Assembly: GCF_025907915.1 (NCBI RefSeq)
Contig: NZ_JAPAAF010000011.1
Location: 62,001 to 126,000 of the forward strand
From: Gaoshiqia sediminis
GTDB taxonomy: Bacteria > Bacteroidota > Bacteroidia > Bacteroidales > Prolixibacteraceae
Direction of reading: 5' to 3'
DNA: 64,000 nucleotides
Each line of letters starts with the position of its first letter. Position 1 is the first letter of the stretch. Below are positions 45,621-54,713 of the stretch, piece after piece. The notes beneath the pieces were generated by a model. That model was not told where the DNA came from and ran no database searches. It worked only from the letters and a program-made list of their open reading frames with translations. The translations under genes were made by a program, and so were the position numbers.

Positions 45621-47150
45621 ATGAGAACAATTCATCGAATTATCAGCAGAAGTTTGCTGCTACTAGCTCTTCTAAGCGCAGTGACAGGCATGCATGCACA
45701 GGAGAGTGCTTCTTCTTCGGCACTGCCCGAACCCGGACAGATCCCCCCACATCCGCCCCGGTTGCCTGAGGGCGCCATTCCGGCATTTCCCGGCGCCTGG
45801 GGAGCCGGCATGTTTACCACAGGCGGGCGTGGAGGACAGGTGATCGCCGTCACCAATCTGAACGACAGTGGCCCGGGAAGCCTGCGTGCCGCTCTTGAAG
45901 CCGAAGGGCCTCGCATGGTGGTGTTTCGCGTGGCCGGAACCATCCACGTAGACGGAGACCTGAATATCAATCACCCCGACATTACCATTGCTGGTCAGTC
46001 CGCCCCCGGCGACGGTATCTGTATTGCGGGAACCCTGAATATCAACACGCACAACGTGATTGTACGGCATCTTCGTGTGCGTCGCGGGGTTCCGGTTGGC
46101 GGACAAGGCGACGATAACATCGGGGGAAATCCGGCCCGTGATATCATCATCGACCATTGTTCGACCAGTTGGGGCATGGACGAAAACATTTCGCTCTACC
46201 GGCACATGAGACCCTCGCTCGACGGAAGCACCCAAATCAAAGATCCGGTGCAAAACGTTACGATTCAGTGGACAATCTCCAGCGAAGCGCTCGATGCCCG
46301 CGGTCACGCTTTTGGCGGCACCTGGGGCGGCAACCCGTCCACGTTTCATCACAACCTTTTTGCGTGCAACACGGCCCGTAACCCCTCCATTGGCATGTCG
46401 GGCCCGTTTGATTTTCGCTACAATGTGATCTTCAACTGGCGCCACCGCACCATGGATGGCGGCGACGAAACTTCTCTTGTAAACGTTATCAATAATTACT
46501 ACAGACCCGGTCCGGCTACCAACGAGAACATGCGTGCCGTTTTTGCCCGTATCGAGCAACGCAGCATGTATTCACCCGGCAGCGCCTGGGCTGAAGGGGG
46601 TTGGTATCCCAAAGCCGAAAACCGGCCTGGCAAATGGTATGTGGCCGGCAATATCATGCACGGGAATCAGGAGATCACCCAAAACAACTGGGCCGGCATG
46701 CGCGGTCCCGAGGAACTGGCGCGTGTGAACACGCCGTTCGAAGGCTGGCCTGTTGCGCCACATCAAACTGCCGATGTTGTTTTCGAATCGGTACTTGCCA
46801 ACGTGGGTGCCACGCTGCCCCGGCGCGATGCGGTTGATGCACGTGTTACGGAAATGGTTCGCAGCGGAAAACCGATGACGGAGACCGGTATCATTAAAGA
46901 CATTTCGGAGGTGGGAGGTTATCCTGAATTAACGTATGATCCGGCCAAGTTGCCGGTTGATACGGACGGCGACGGTATGCCCGATGCCTGGGAAATCAAA
47001 AACGGGCTGAATCAGCATGATGCTTCAGATGGCGCAGTGGATTCGGACGGCGATGGTTATACCAACGTTGAAGAATACCTTAACGGTACCAACCCGAACG
47101 AGAAAATTAACTACCGCAACCTCGGTAACAACGTGGATACCATCAGCTGA
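45621..47150 (+). CDS. secreted pectate lyase-like protein (polysaccharide lyase family 1)
   Basis: 509 residues with a signal peptide ending near GMHAQ. The right-handed beta-helix starts with AFPGAWGAGMFTTGGRGGQ and VTNLNDSGPGSLRAAL, then GTIHVDGDLNINHPDITIAGQSAPGDG and IIIDHCSTSWGMDE, all characteristic of PL1. Active-site Arg and Asp candidates lie in this region but cannot be fixed by eye. The C-terminus holds two calcium-binding type repeats (DTDGDGMPDAWE, DSDGDGYTNVEEYLNGTNP). It cleaves pectate by beta-elimination in this family. There are no SusCD genes beside it. A terminator follows at 47169. Confidence 0.92.
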   Translation: MRTIHRIISRSLLLLALLSAVTGMHAQESASSSALPEPGQIPPHPPRLPEGAIPAFPGAWGAGMFTTGGRGGQVIAVTNLNDSGPGSLRAALEAEGPRMVVFRVAGTIHVDGDLNINHPDITIAGQSAPGDGICIAGTLNINTHNVIVRHLRVRRGVPVGGQGDDNIGGNPARDIIIDHCSTSWGMDENISLYRHMRPSLDGSTQIKDPVQNVTIQWTISSEALDARGHAFGGTWGGNPSTFHHNLFACNTARNPSIGMSGPFDFRYNVIFNWRHRTMDGGDETSLVNVINNYYRPGPATNENMRAVFARIEQRSMYSPGSAWAEGGWYPKAENRPGKWYVAGNIMHGNQEITQNNWAGMRGPEELARVNTPFEGWPVAPHQTADVVFESVLANVGATLPRRDAVDARVTEMVRSGKPMTETGIIKDISEVGGYPELTYDPAKLPVDTDGDGMPDAWEIKNGLNQHDASDGAVDSDGDGYTNVEEYLNGTNPNEKINYRNLGNNVDTIS

Positions 47151-47168
47151 TGAAAACCACAGACAGCA

Positions 47169-47207
47169 AGCCCCTTGTTTGAGCAACGCGACGACAGGGG
47201 GCTTGTT
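47169..47207 (+). terminator. terminator of the pectate lyase gene
   Basis: 12-base arms (47169-47180 and 47196-47207) pair with one G-U and are followed by TTTGTT on the plus strand, 19 bases past the stop codon. Confidence 0.7.
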
Positions 47208-47359
47208 TGTTCAGTCGCAGTATTCAGTCGCCAGTCGCTGTTGACAGTTCGCGGGACCACAGCGAAACGGCCAGCGGAATAGACAGCTGCTATTCATCAA
47301 TCATCATTCAACAATCATCATTCAAAAGTTCTGCCTCTTGTATTTTACTCAGCCGTGTC

Positions 47360-47617
47360 TTAACATCTTCCCCGGGCGCAGGGGCTGTTGGTGATAAAAA
47401 TACCAAACCCGAGTCCCATCAGGATGTTGGAGAGGGCTTCGCTACTCCACAGCACGCTCGAATCTGCCGGAGCCGAGAAATAAAAAAAAGCATATCCCAA
47501 TAAGGCGCCCAGTCCGGCGGCCAGCATGGTTTTTCTCAAATGGGGCGATTTCAGTGCCCGGCTTAGCCAGTTGCCTTCCGGTTTCAGATCCAGCTGCTTA
47601 AATTGAAAAGGTTTCAT
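47360..47617 (-). CDS. small membrane protein, unknown function
   Basis: 85 residues from the ATG at 47617 (MKPFQFKQLDLKPEG); the longer frame to 47665 adds an unlikely leader. Two hydrophobic helices (TMLAAGLGALLGYAFFYF and ALSNILMGLGFGIFITNS) and a Cys-containing C-terminus, SPCARGRC. I cannot place it in a family. Its charged N-terminus and helix spacing look like a genuine small inner-membrane protein. It lies in a gap between the pectate lyase and sigma units, opposite in strand. Confidence 0.55.
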   Translation of the reverse strand: MKPFQFKQLDLKPEGNWLSRALKSPHLRKTMLAAGLGALLGYAFFYFSAPADSSVLWSSEALSNILMGLGFGIFITNSPCARGRC

Positions 47618-47869
47618 TGTGTCTTTTAAAATTGTGCCGGCAAGTATAGCTAAACAAACGGTCATTTTCTGTGATCCGGGTCACACAGCGATATGTTCAG
47701 CCATTGAAAGATGAAGTCTATCCGGATCAGTAGTCTGCCTGGTTTTAATACCAATCCGGAGAATGGATAGAACTTGATCTGGTCGTGATTCAATAAAATT
47801 TACGATAAAGTGTGATTTTTTCTGAGTCAACCGATTAATGGAGCAAATAAACAGTTAAACCATTTTAGT

Positions 47870-48046
47870 ATGAAAAACTTTGTTGAAAACAGGATTCCAG
47901 TTTTCTTGTTTTTCGTTGCAGGTACTGGATATCCTCCATCCCTAAAAACAGATTCACCTGAAGATTGTTATCTTGCAGAATGTAAAAACGTTACGGGATG
48001 TGATTCCCTGAACCGGCCATGGAAAAGGTCGCATCCCCGCCGTTAA
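47870..48046 (+). CDS. candidate small cysteine-containing protein
   Basis: 58 codons from ATG (MKNFVENRIPVFLFFVAGTG...) to TAA, ending 12 bases before the ECF sigma ATG. A hydrophobic N-terminal stretch suggests a short signal or anchor. Three cysteines follow (EDCYLAECKN, TGCDSLN), then a basic tail. No recognised family. Position and composition suggest a secreted or membrane peptide linked to the sigma gene, but chance cannot be excluded. Confidence 0.4.
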   Translation: MKNFVENRIPVFLFFVAGTGYPPSLKTDSPEDCYLAECKNVTGCDSLNRPWKRSHPRR

Positions 48047-48058
48047 AAACCAATTGAG

Positions 48059-48565
48059 ATGAGAACCAGGAAACCGGATAATCATACAGAAATAGCTGAT
48101 CTCATTGAGGAGCACCGAAGGCTAATTTATAAGGTCGTAAACAGCTATTGCTTCGATGATCATGAGCAGGAAGACCTAATTCAGGAAATCATTTTTCAAA
48201 TCATAAAAGGTTACGAAAAGTTTGACCATCAGGTGAAAGTCACCACCTGGATGTATAGAATTGCTTTTAACGTTTCCATATCGCACTATCGAAGCGTGAA
48301 AATCCGGAAGAAATATGTTGTTCCAATGCCAGAAAAACTGGTTACAATTGATGAGCAGGACGAGCCGAATTTGGATGAAAACATCTACCGGTTGAGGCAA
48401 TTTATAGATGAACTTAAACCCTTGAACCGGGCGATCTTAGTTATGTACCTTGATGGAAATAACCATGCCGAAATTTCGGAAGCAATAGGAATTTCGGTTA
48501 GTAATGTGGGGACCAAAATCAACCGCATCAAGAAACAATTAAAGAAAAAATTTAATCAAAAATAA
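48059..48565 (+). CDS. ECF sigma factor
   Basis: 168 residues. Region 2 is ADLIEEHRRLIYKVVNSYC...HEQEDLIQEIIFQIIKGYEKFDHQVKVTTWMYRIAFNVSISHYR. Region 4 is LDENIYRLRQFIDELKPLNRAILVMYLDGNNHAEISEAIGISVSNVGTKINRIKKQLKKKF. It has no FecR or SusC neighbour. The next gene, one base after its stop, encodes a four-helix membrane protein in the position of an anti-sigma factor. The pair recurs in Bacteroidota as a small regulatory unit, to my knowledge without a well-studied signal. Confidence 0.93.
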   Translation: MRTRKPDNHTEIADLIEEHRRLIYKVVNSYCFDDHEQEDLIQEIIFQIIKGYEKFDHQVKVTTWMYRIAFNVSISHYRSVKIRKKYVVPMPEKLVTIDEQDEPNLDENIYRLRQFIDELKPLNRAILVMYLDGNNHAEISEAIGISVSNVGTKINRIKKQLKKKFNQK

Positions 48566-48566
48566 A

Positions 48567-49232
48567 ATGGAAAATTTAAACATACAGGAAATCTGGAACC
48601 AACACGGAATCTTGCTCGAAAAGACCAGGAAATTAAATGAAAGTCTTTTACGGGAGGTAAAACTGGGTCAGGCAAAATCTTCGTTGAAAAGCCTGCTTTT
48701 TCTTCCCATAAGCACATTGCTTTTTTATCTCATCGCAGCATCTTACGGATTGTATTTTACGGTTGTAAATTGGGAAACCTGGTATTTTGCGTTTTCGGGG
48801 GCAGTTGTAACTTTTTTTTCGCTGCTGTTTATCGCCTCTTCCATCCGTCAGCTAAAGCAAATTTTGTCAATTGACTACCAAGCGCCTGTCTTGAAACTTC
48901 AGAAAGACACTTCGCGAATAAAAGTTTCAGTGGTTTACAATTTGAAAATCGCTGCCTGGATTCTTCCATTTGCGCCTTTTATCGGGTTGTTTTTAGTTAA
49001 GGCTTTGTTTAATTTTGATTTGATTCAAATAATAAATGATGGGATGATAGTCTCTTTCGCAGTTGTCACCATCATTCTGGAAATTTTGTCGCTATTTGTT
49101 CTTCGTGCACTTCGCCCGGAAAATATCAGTCAAAAATGGCTGAACTGGATGTTGCAAGGAAGTGGCAGTCAGGTTGACGAGGCGCTTGGCTTTCTGACTG
49201 AGATAGAAGAATTTGAAAAAGAAGAAAGATAG
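48567..49232 (+). CDS. four-helix membrane protein coupled to the ECF sigma factor
   Basis: 221 residues. A soluble N-terminal helix region of about 45 residues (IQEIWNQHGILLEKTRKLNESLLREVKLGQAK) is followed by two pairs of membrane helices at about 45-100 and 130-185. A cytoplasmic acidic tail (GSQVDEALGFLTEIEEFEKEER) ends the protein. It has no zinc-finger anti-sigma motif. One base separates it from the sigma stop, so it is a strong candidate for a non-classical membrane anti-sigma factor. That role is inferred only from context. Confidence 0.75.
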   Translation: MENLNIQEIWNQHGILLEKTRKLNESLLREVKLGQAKSSLKSLLFLPISTLLFYLIAASYGLYFTVVNWETWYFAFSGAVVTFFSLLFIASSIRQLKQILSIDYQAPVLKLQKDTSRIKVSVVYNLKIAAWILPFAPFIGLFLVKALFNFDLIQIINDGMIVSFAVVTIILEILSLFVLRALRPENISQKWLNWMLQGSGSQVDEALGFLTEIEEFEKEER

Positions 49233-49270
49233 AGAAGGAGTTTTAAGTGGACTAATTTACTGGCAGTACC

Positions 49271-50047
49271 ATGAAAGAGATCCAAATCATCGATCTGACC
49301 CCGGCGAACATTGCGGATTATGGCGTTTGCGGGTATAAAGATTTGACGAAGCATGTTGAACTCCGGAGAAAAATAGCGTGGTTTAAGGAATATTATCCCA
49401 AAGGGCTCCGGATAAAAACCATCATTTCGAAAACGGGCGGCTATCAGGGGATGCTGGAGTATATTCCCGGAAAATATGCCCATCGCCCGGTTGAGGCGGA
49501 CGGCTACCTGTTTATCCACTGCATTTTTGTGGGCTTTAAAACTGACTTCAAAGGGAAAGGTTATGCCTCGGCGTTGCTGGATGAATGCCTGAAAGAGGCA
49601 GCAGATCAACAGATGCTTGGTGTTGCCGCTGTAACCAGAAAAGGCCCGTTCATGGCAGGTAACGACATCTTTCTCAAGAAAGGCTTTCGGATTGTTGATC
49701 GGGCTGAGCCTGATTTTAATTTGTTGGTGAAACAATTCCAGGATGAATCGCAGGCGCCGAAATTCCGGTCGGATATGAAAGAGAACCTGAAAACATACGG
49801 CCAGGGACTGACGATCTTGCGTTCGGTTCAATGTCCGTACACCGAAAAAAATGTTAACGCCATCCTGGAAACAGCTCAAAAGCTAAACCTGCAAGTTAAC
49901 CGGGTTGATTTGGCCAATGCGGCTGAAGTTCAGAATTCGCCCTGTGCTTTTGGTACGTTCTGCCTGATTTACAATGGCGAAATCCTGAGCTATCACCCTA
50001 TCAGCAACACCCGGTTTGAGAATATCATGAAAAAGAAGTTGAGATAA
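49271..50047 (+). CDS. GNAT acetyltransferase with YoaP-like C-terminal domain
   Basis: 258 residues. The N-terminal GNAT domain has the acetyl-CoA loop in VGFKTDFKGKGYASALLDECLKEA (about 97-120). The C-terminal domain, from about 185, carries NSPCAFGTFCLIYNGEILSYHPISNTRFENIMKKK, the YoaP pattern. Between them, LRSVQCPYTEKNVNAI has a Cys that is often present in this family. Related proteins in other bacteria are uncharacterised. It starts 38 bases after the membrane protein and may be co-transcribed with it. Confidence 0.88.
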   Translation: MKEIQIIDLTPANIADYGVCGYKDLTKHVELRRKIAWFKEYYPKGLRIKTIISKTGGYQGMLEYIPGKYAHRPVEADGYLFIHCIFVGFKTDFKGKGYASALLDECLKEAADQQMLGVAAVTRKGPFMAGNDIFLKKGFRIVDRAEPDFNLLVKQFQDESQAPKFRSDMKENLKTYGQGLTILRSVQCPYTEKNVNAILETAQKLNLQVNRVDLANAAEVQNSPCAFGTFCLIYNGEILSYHPISNTRFENIMKKKLR

Positions 50048-50103
50048 TTGGATACAATCGTATTCACTTCTTTGCGACTATTGCGCTTCCGGTTTTTCAG
50101 TTT

Positions 50104-51945
50104 TTAATCCAAAATCTTTTTCAGCAAATCTTTCCGGTTCAGCTTTAACAGTTCCTGGCGGATTTGCTGCTGGTATTCGCGTTTGTACCAGAAGAAAAAC
50201 TTACGTTGTCCGAGCTTTTCTGTTTTGGTTTTGGCCGTGAAAACTTCCTCCATCGTGTAGGGGTGGAATCCGGTGTAAAAGATTACGGTGGCCAGGGTCA
50301 TGGGCGTGGGCGTAAAATCCTGCACCTGCTCCAGCTTAAAGTCGAGCCGTTTGGTTTCGGCGGCCAGGTTGGCCATATCTTCGTTTTTGCACCCGGGGTG
50401 GCTCGAGATGAAGTAGGGAATCAGCTGCTGTTTCAGTCCTTCCTGCTTGTTGATTTCGTTGAATACCTTGTTTAGCTTAAAAAACAGGCCGAACGATGGC
50501 TTGCGCATGATGCGGAGCACGTTGTCGGAGGTATGTTCGGGCGCCACTTTCAACCGGCCCGACACGTGGTGCTTGATCACCTCGCGCAGGTAGTTCATGT
50601 TGTTGCGGTTTACCTGCTCATCTTTGGTATGGTGCAGAATCATGTCGTAGCGGATGCCGCTGCCGATGAAGGCTTTTTTCACCCTGGGGTTTTTACGCAC
50701 CTCGCGGTACAGGTCGAGCATGGGCTGGTGGTCGGTGTTCAGGTTTTTGCACACATCGGGGAAAATACACGACGGGCGTTTGCATTTGCGGCAAATCTCC
50801 TCGTGGATGCCTTTCATTTTATACATGTTGGCCGAGGGGCCGCCCAGGTCGGAGATGTAGCCTTTGAAATCGGGCATCAGTGTCACCTGTTCCACTTCTT
50901 TCAGAATGGACTGTTGCGAGCGGCTGGCGATAAACTTGCCCTGGTGGGCCGAGATGGTGCAAAAGGTGCAGCCGCCAAAACACCCGCGGTGGATGTTGAT
51001 GGAGTGCCGGATCATGTCGTAGGCCGGAATGGGGGCTTTGCTTTTGTATTTCGGATGGGGCAGCCGGGTGAAGGGCAAATCGTAAAAGCGGTCGATTTCC
51101 TTTTCTTCGAGCGGCGGCCAGGGCGGGTTTACCACCACCTGCCGGTTGCCCACCCGTTGGAGGAGCTTATTGGCCTCGGCCTTGTTCGATTCTTCTTCGA
51201 TGTGCATGAAGTTCTTGGCAAACTTCTTTTTGTCGGCCAGGCACTCTTCGTAGGAATAGAGCTCCAGGCTGTTCCATTTTTTCTGTGTGGCGTAATGCTC
51301 TTCGATTCCGGCGAGGAAGGCTGTTTGCGGAATGTTGGTCAGGCTTTTCGGGTCCACGCCTTTTTGTACCAGCCGGGCGTAATCGATGATCGACTTTTCG
51401 CCCATCCCGTAAAACAGCAGGTCTGCTTGCGAGTCCACCAGGATCGATGGTTTCAGCTTATCCTGCCAGTAGTCGTAATGGGTAACCCGGCGCAGCGAGG
51501 CTTCGATGCCGCCAATCACCAGCGGCACGTCGGGGTAGAGGTTTTTCAGGATATTGCCGTACACAATGGTGGGGTAATCCGGACGTTTGCCGGCCTGCCC
51601 GCCCGGCGTGTAGGCATCGTCCGATCGTTTGCGCTTGTTGGCGGTGTAATGGTTCACCATCGAGTCCATGTTCCCGGCGGTGACGGCAAAAAACAGGCGT
51701 GGGGCTCCCAGCTTTTTGAAGTCGCGCAGGTCGTCCTGCCAGTTGGGTTGGGGGATGATGGCCACCCGCAGCCCTTCGGCTTCGAGGATGCGGCCAATAA
51801 CCGCCGCACCAAACGACGGGTGGTCCACATAGGCGTCGCCGGTAAATAAAATCACATCCAGGCTGTCCCAGCCGCGTTCTTCCACTTCTTTTTTGGTGGT
51901 TGGTAACCAGTCGGTTGTCTTATATTTCTGATAAAGTATATTCAC
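50104..51945 (-). CDS. YgiQ family radical SAM protein
   Basis: 613 residues. N-terminal region LDVILFTGDAYVDHPSFGAAVIGRILE, typical of YgiQ (UPF0313). The radical SAM cluster motif is CFGGCTFC in NIHRGCFGGCTFCTISAHQG near residue 320. A second cysteine set lies at HEEICRKCKRPSCIFPDVC. The C-terminal part contains LKVAPEHTSDNVLRIMRKP and TPTPMTLATVIFYTGFHP. Binding of a [4Fe-4S] cluster and SAM is expected; the reaction is unknown. A TACCTTTG element lies upstream (51974-51981). Confidence 0.94.
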   Translation of the reverse strand: MNILYQKYKTTDWLPTTKKEVEERGWDSLDVILFTGDAYVDHPSFGAAVIGRILEAEGLRVAIIPQPNWQDDLRDFKKLGAPRLFFAVTAGNMDSMVNHYTANKRKRSDDAYTPGGQAGKRPDYPTIVYGNILKNLYPDVPLVIGGIEASLRRVTHYDYWQDKLKPSILVDSQADLLFYGMGEKSIIDYARLVQKGVDPKSLTNIPQTAFLAGIEEHYATQKKWNSLELYSYEECLADKKKFAKNFMHIEEESNKAEANKLLQRVGNRQVVVNPPWPPLEEKEIDRFYDLPFTRLPHPKYKSKAPIPAYDMIRHSINIHRGCFGGCTFCTISAHQGKFIASRSQQSILKEVEQVTLMPDFKGYISDLGGPSANMYKMKGIHEEICRKCKRPSCIFPDVCKNLNTDHQPMLDLYREVRKNPRVKKAFIGSGIRYDMILHHTKDEQVNRNNMNYLREVIKHHVSGRLKVAPEHTSDNVLRIMRKPSFGLFFKLNKVFNEINKQEGLKQQLIPYFISSHPGCKNEDMANLAAETKRLDFKLEQVQDFTPTPMTLATVIFYTGFHPYTMEEVFTAKTKTEKLGQRKFFFWYKREYQQQIRQELLKLNRKDLLKKILD

Positions 51946-51973
51946 GTATGCAGTTCATTTTCATTTCAAACGA

Positions 51974-51981
51974 CAAAGGTA
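51974..51981 (-). promoter_or_regulatory. -7 element (TACCTTTG) before the YgiQ gene
   Basis: Exact TAnnTTTG on the minus strand, 28 bases before the ATG. The -33 box is not at the normal distance. Confidence 0.4.
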
Positions 51982-52123
51982 AACCGGTTTTGTTCAATTT
52001 TAAAGACTTTTGGGTCTTTTTTGGGGTTTCCCCGCCTGATTCTTCCTTCGAAAAAAAAGGACTGAAGGAAGTGTTCAAATTAAGTGTACATTTATACTTT
52101 TAGGTGCAACTAAAATTGAATTT

Positions 52124-53914
52124 ATGGAATTGGTCAACCCGAAGGATATTCTGCAAGCGAGTCCGTACCTGGCCTACCTGGGCGGTGAAAATTTGGCAAA
52201 GTTCATCATGTACGTTCTTCGCTTTAACAAGTTGAATAAAATATACGGTCAAATTGCTGATAAGCATGGCATTGAATTTATTGATGAACTGATTAAAATA
52301 CTGGAAATCCGGTACGAATTTGATCCGGCCGATTTGAAAAAGTTGCCCAAAGAAGGGCCTTTTATTGTGGTGGCCAACCATCCGTTTGGCGGGTTGGATG
52401 GCATTTTGCTCATTAAGCTGCTGGCGCAGGTTCGCCCCGACACGAAGGTACTGGCTAACTTTCTGCTGAAACGGATTGAGCCGATCAGCGATTTCTTTTT
52501 AGCTGTAAACCCCTTCGAAAACCGAAAAGGCGCCAGCTCCAGCATTGGCGGCATCAAAAACGCATTTGAGCATTTGCAGGCGGGGGGTGGCTTATGCATT
52601 TTCCCGGCCGGAGAAGTTTCCAGTTACGATGCCTCCAATAAAATTACCGACCGTCAGTGGCAATACCCGGTGCTCAAGTTTATCAAAAAAGCTGGTGTTC
52701 CGGTGCTACCTGTTTATTTCGGCGGGCACAACAGCCGCCTGTTCCACCTTATCGGGCGCATTCATCCCAACCTGCGCACGGTGAAGCTGCCTTCCGAATT
52801 GCTGAATAAAAAGAAGAAGCCGGTGAAAGTGCGTATTGGCTCGCCCATCCCGGTGAAGGAGCAGGATAATTTTCCGGAAGTCTATCAATTCGGCCGCTAT
52901 TTGCGGGCCAAAACCTACAGCTTGTGCAGCAGCATGGAAGTGAAGCGCTTTTTCAACTATTCACTGAAACGTCATCCCAAACCGGAGGAAATCGTTGCGC
53001 CGGTTGAGAGCGGCATCCTTACCCATGAGATTAAAAATCTGAAGGCGGAGCGGTTGCTTTTTCAGCTAAAGAACTTTGCTGTTTATTGCGCGCCTTCCGG
53101 TGAAATACCAAATGTGCTGAATGAAATAGGCCGTTTGCGCGAGGTTACTTTCCGCGAAGTGGGTGAGGGCACCAACCGCAGTATCGATCTCGACGAGTTT
53201 GACCTGTATTACAACCAGCTTTTTATTTGGGATGTTGATGCCCAAAAACTGGTTGGCGCTTACCGCATCGGCAAAGGAGACGACATTCTGCACGACTACG
53301 GCCCACGCGGCTTTTATGTGCAGAGTTTGTTCCGTCTGAAGGAAGGCTTTGAACCTATTTTGCAGCAGGCGCTCGAATTGGGCCGTTCCTTCATTGTAAA
53401 AGAATACCAGCGCCAGCCCATGTCGCTCTTTCTATTGTGGAAGGGTATTTTGTATTTCTTGCTGAAAAACCCGGAATACCGCTACCTGCTGGGCCCGGTG
53501 AGCATCAGTAACAACTATTCAAAAATCTCGAAGGAGTTGATCATCCGCTTCATCATGACTCATCATTTCGACTGGAACATGGCCCGGCTGGTGGCCCCGC
53601 GCCGTGCCTTCAAGTTTAAAAGCCAGGATGCCAACATGAACGTCATCATGGAAAACCTGAACGATATTAACATGCTCGATAAGTTTATCGGCGATGTGGA
53701 TGAACTGAACACCGGTTTGCCCGTTTTATTGAAAAAATACATCAAGCTAAACGCGAAAATCGTTGGCTTCAATGTGGACCCGAAATTTAACAACTGCCTG
53801 GACGGCCTGATTTTGCTGGATGTGATGGATGTGCCGAAAAGCACCATCGAATCGCTGTCGAAGGAGGTGAACGACGGCTCCATTTTGCAACGCTTTTATT
53901 CCAGTCGCGAGTAA
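52124..53914 (+). CDS. bifunctional aminolipid acyltransferase (OlsF/GlsF-like fusion)
   Basis: 596 residues. N-terminal acyltransferase domain with NHPFGGLDGI (H86, D92) and a second block FPAGEVSSYD, as in 1-acyl-glycerol-3-phosphate acyltransferases. The C-terminal half, from about 310, is a GNAT-like N-acyltransferase (LREVTFREVGEGTNRSIDLDEFD, VGAYRIGKGDD, EYQRQPMSLFLLWKGI) like OlsB. Fused proteins with this order (OlsF in Serratia and Flavobacterium) N-acylate an amino acid and then O-acylate the product. The substrate (ornithine or glycine) cannot be told. The next gene begins 49 bases later. Confidence 0.88.
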   Translation: MELVNPKDILQASPYLAYLGGENLAKFIMYVLRFNKLNKIYGQIADKHGIEFIDELIKILEIRYEFDPADLKKLPKEGPFIVVANHPFGGLDGILLIKLLAQVRPDTKVLANFLLKRIEPISDFFLAVNPFENRKGASSSIGGIKNAFEHLQAGGGLCIFPAGEVSSYDASNKITDRQWQYPVLKFIKKAGVPVLPVYFGGHNSRLFHLIGRIHPNLRTVKLPSELLNKKKKPVKVRIGSPIPVKEQDNFPEVYQFGRYLRAKTYSLCSSMEVKRFFNYSLKRHPKPEEIVAPVESGILTHEIKNLKAERLLFQLKNFAVYCAPSGEIPNVLNEIGRLREVTFREVGEGTNRSIDLDEFDLYYNQLFIWDVDAQKLVGAYRIGKGDDILHDYGPRGFYVQSLFRLKEGFEPILQQALELGRSFIVKEYQRQPMSLFLLWKGILYFLLKNPEYRYLLGPVSISNNYSKISKELIIRFIMTHHFDWNMARLVAPRRAFKFKSQDANMNVIMENLNDINMLDKFIGDVDELNTGLPVLLKKYIKLNAKIVGFNVDPKFNNCLDGLILLDVMDVPKSTIESLSKEVNDGSILQRFYSSRE

Positions 53915-53963
53915 GAACGTTTTTGATGAAATGATAATCGAGAGATTTATATAAAAAAAGCAG

Positions 53964-54680
53964 ATGACGATGATGAGATTGATTTTTATATGGATAGCGG
54001 GAAGCATGTTATTGTTTTCCTGCACCGGAAAAACGAAAGAAACTGTGCAACCCATTGATGTGGCCACGTTGACGTCTCGCAGGGTGACGGTGGAAGAAGT
54101 TATACAAACAACAGCCTACACCTATTTGCGTGTGACGGAAAATGGGAAAGACGTTTGGATGGCCGTGACCAAAATGGATGCAAATGCCGGCGATGTTTAT
54201 TACTACGACAATGGCCTGGAAATGCTCAATTTTGAAAGTGAGGAACTGGGGCGGGTGTTCGACCGCGTGTTGTTTGTGGAGGATTTGCGTATCCAGCCGA
54301 ATAAAACCATGAGCATGCACCATGGCATGACCGGGCATGGCCTGAAAGAGGCCGACAGTGCCCGGGAGGATCTTCAGCTGGAGCCGGTTGCAGGTGGTAT
54401 TACAATTGGTGAACTGTATAAAAACCGGGAGACTTACAGCGGTAAAAAAGTAGTGGTAACCGGAAAAGTGGTAAAAGTGAATAAAGAGATCATGAACCGC
54501 AACTGGGTGCATCTGCAAGACGGGACTTCCCACGAAGGCAAGTTCGACCTTACCTTCACGACAAATGAGTCCGTTGAGGTGAATGATATGGTTACCTTCG
54601 AAGGAACTGTTTCCGTGGACAAAGACTTCGGTGCCGGATACTTTTACGAATTGATTGTGGAAGAGGCCTCCCTGAAATAA
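53964..54680 (+). CDS. lipoprotein with OB-fold (tRNA-anti-like) domain
   Basis: 238 residues. The leader ends in the lipobox LLFSC (about Cys20). The first half has a small beta-rich segment (AYTYLRVTENGKDVWMAVTKMDANAGDVYYYDNG). A His/Met-containing stretch follows (MSMHHGMTGHG), which could bind metal. The C-terminal OB-fold runs ITIGELYKNRETYSGKKVVVTG to KDFGAGYFYELIVEEA. It resembles periplasmic OB-fold nucleic-acid/oligosaccharide-binding proteins of unknown role. The upstream aminolipid synthase may share its transcript. Confidence 0.8.
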   Translation: MTMMRLIFIWIAGSMLLFSCTGKTKETVQPIDVATLTSRRVTVEEVIQTTAYTYLRVTENGKDVWMAVTKMDANAGDVYYYDNGLEMLNFESEELGRVFDRVLFVEDLRIQPNKTMSMHHGMTGHGLKEADSAREDLQLEPVAGGITIGELYKNRETYSGKKVVVTGKVVKVNKEIMNRNWVHLQDGTSHEGKFDLTFTTNESVEVNDMVTFEGTVSVDKDFGAGYFYELIVEEASLK

Positions 54681-54713
54681 ACACCGCTGCCGATCCGCTA
54701 AGCTGTTCCACCC

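Noticed and set aside
47291-47335. ATTCATCAATCATCATTCAAC tract considered as a CRISPR-like repeat
   Set aside because: It is low-complexity sequence, also present near 44391-44415, with no repeat-spacer periodicity and no cas genes.
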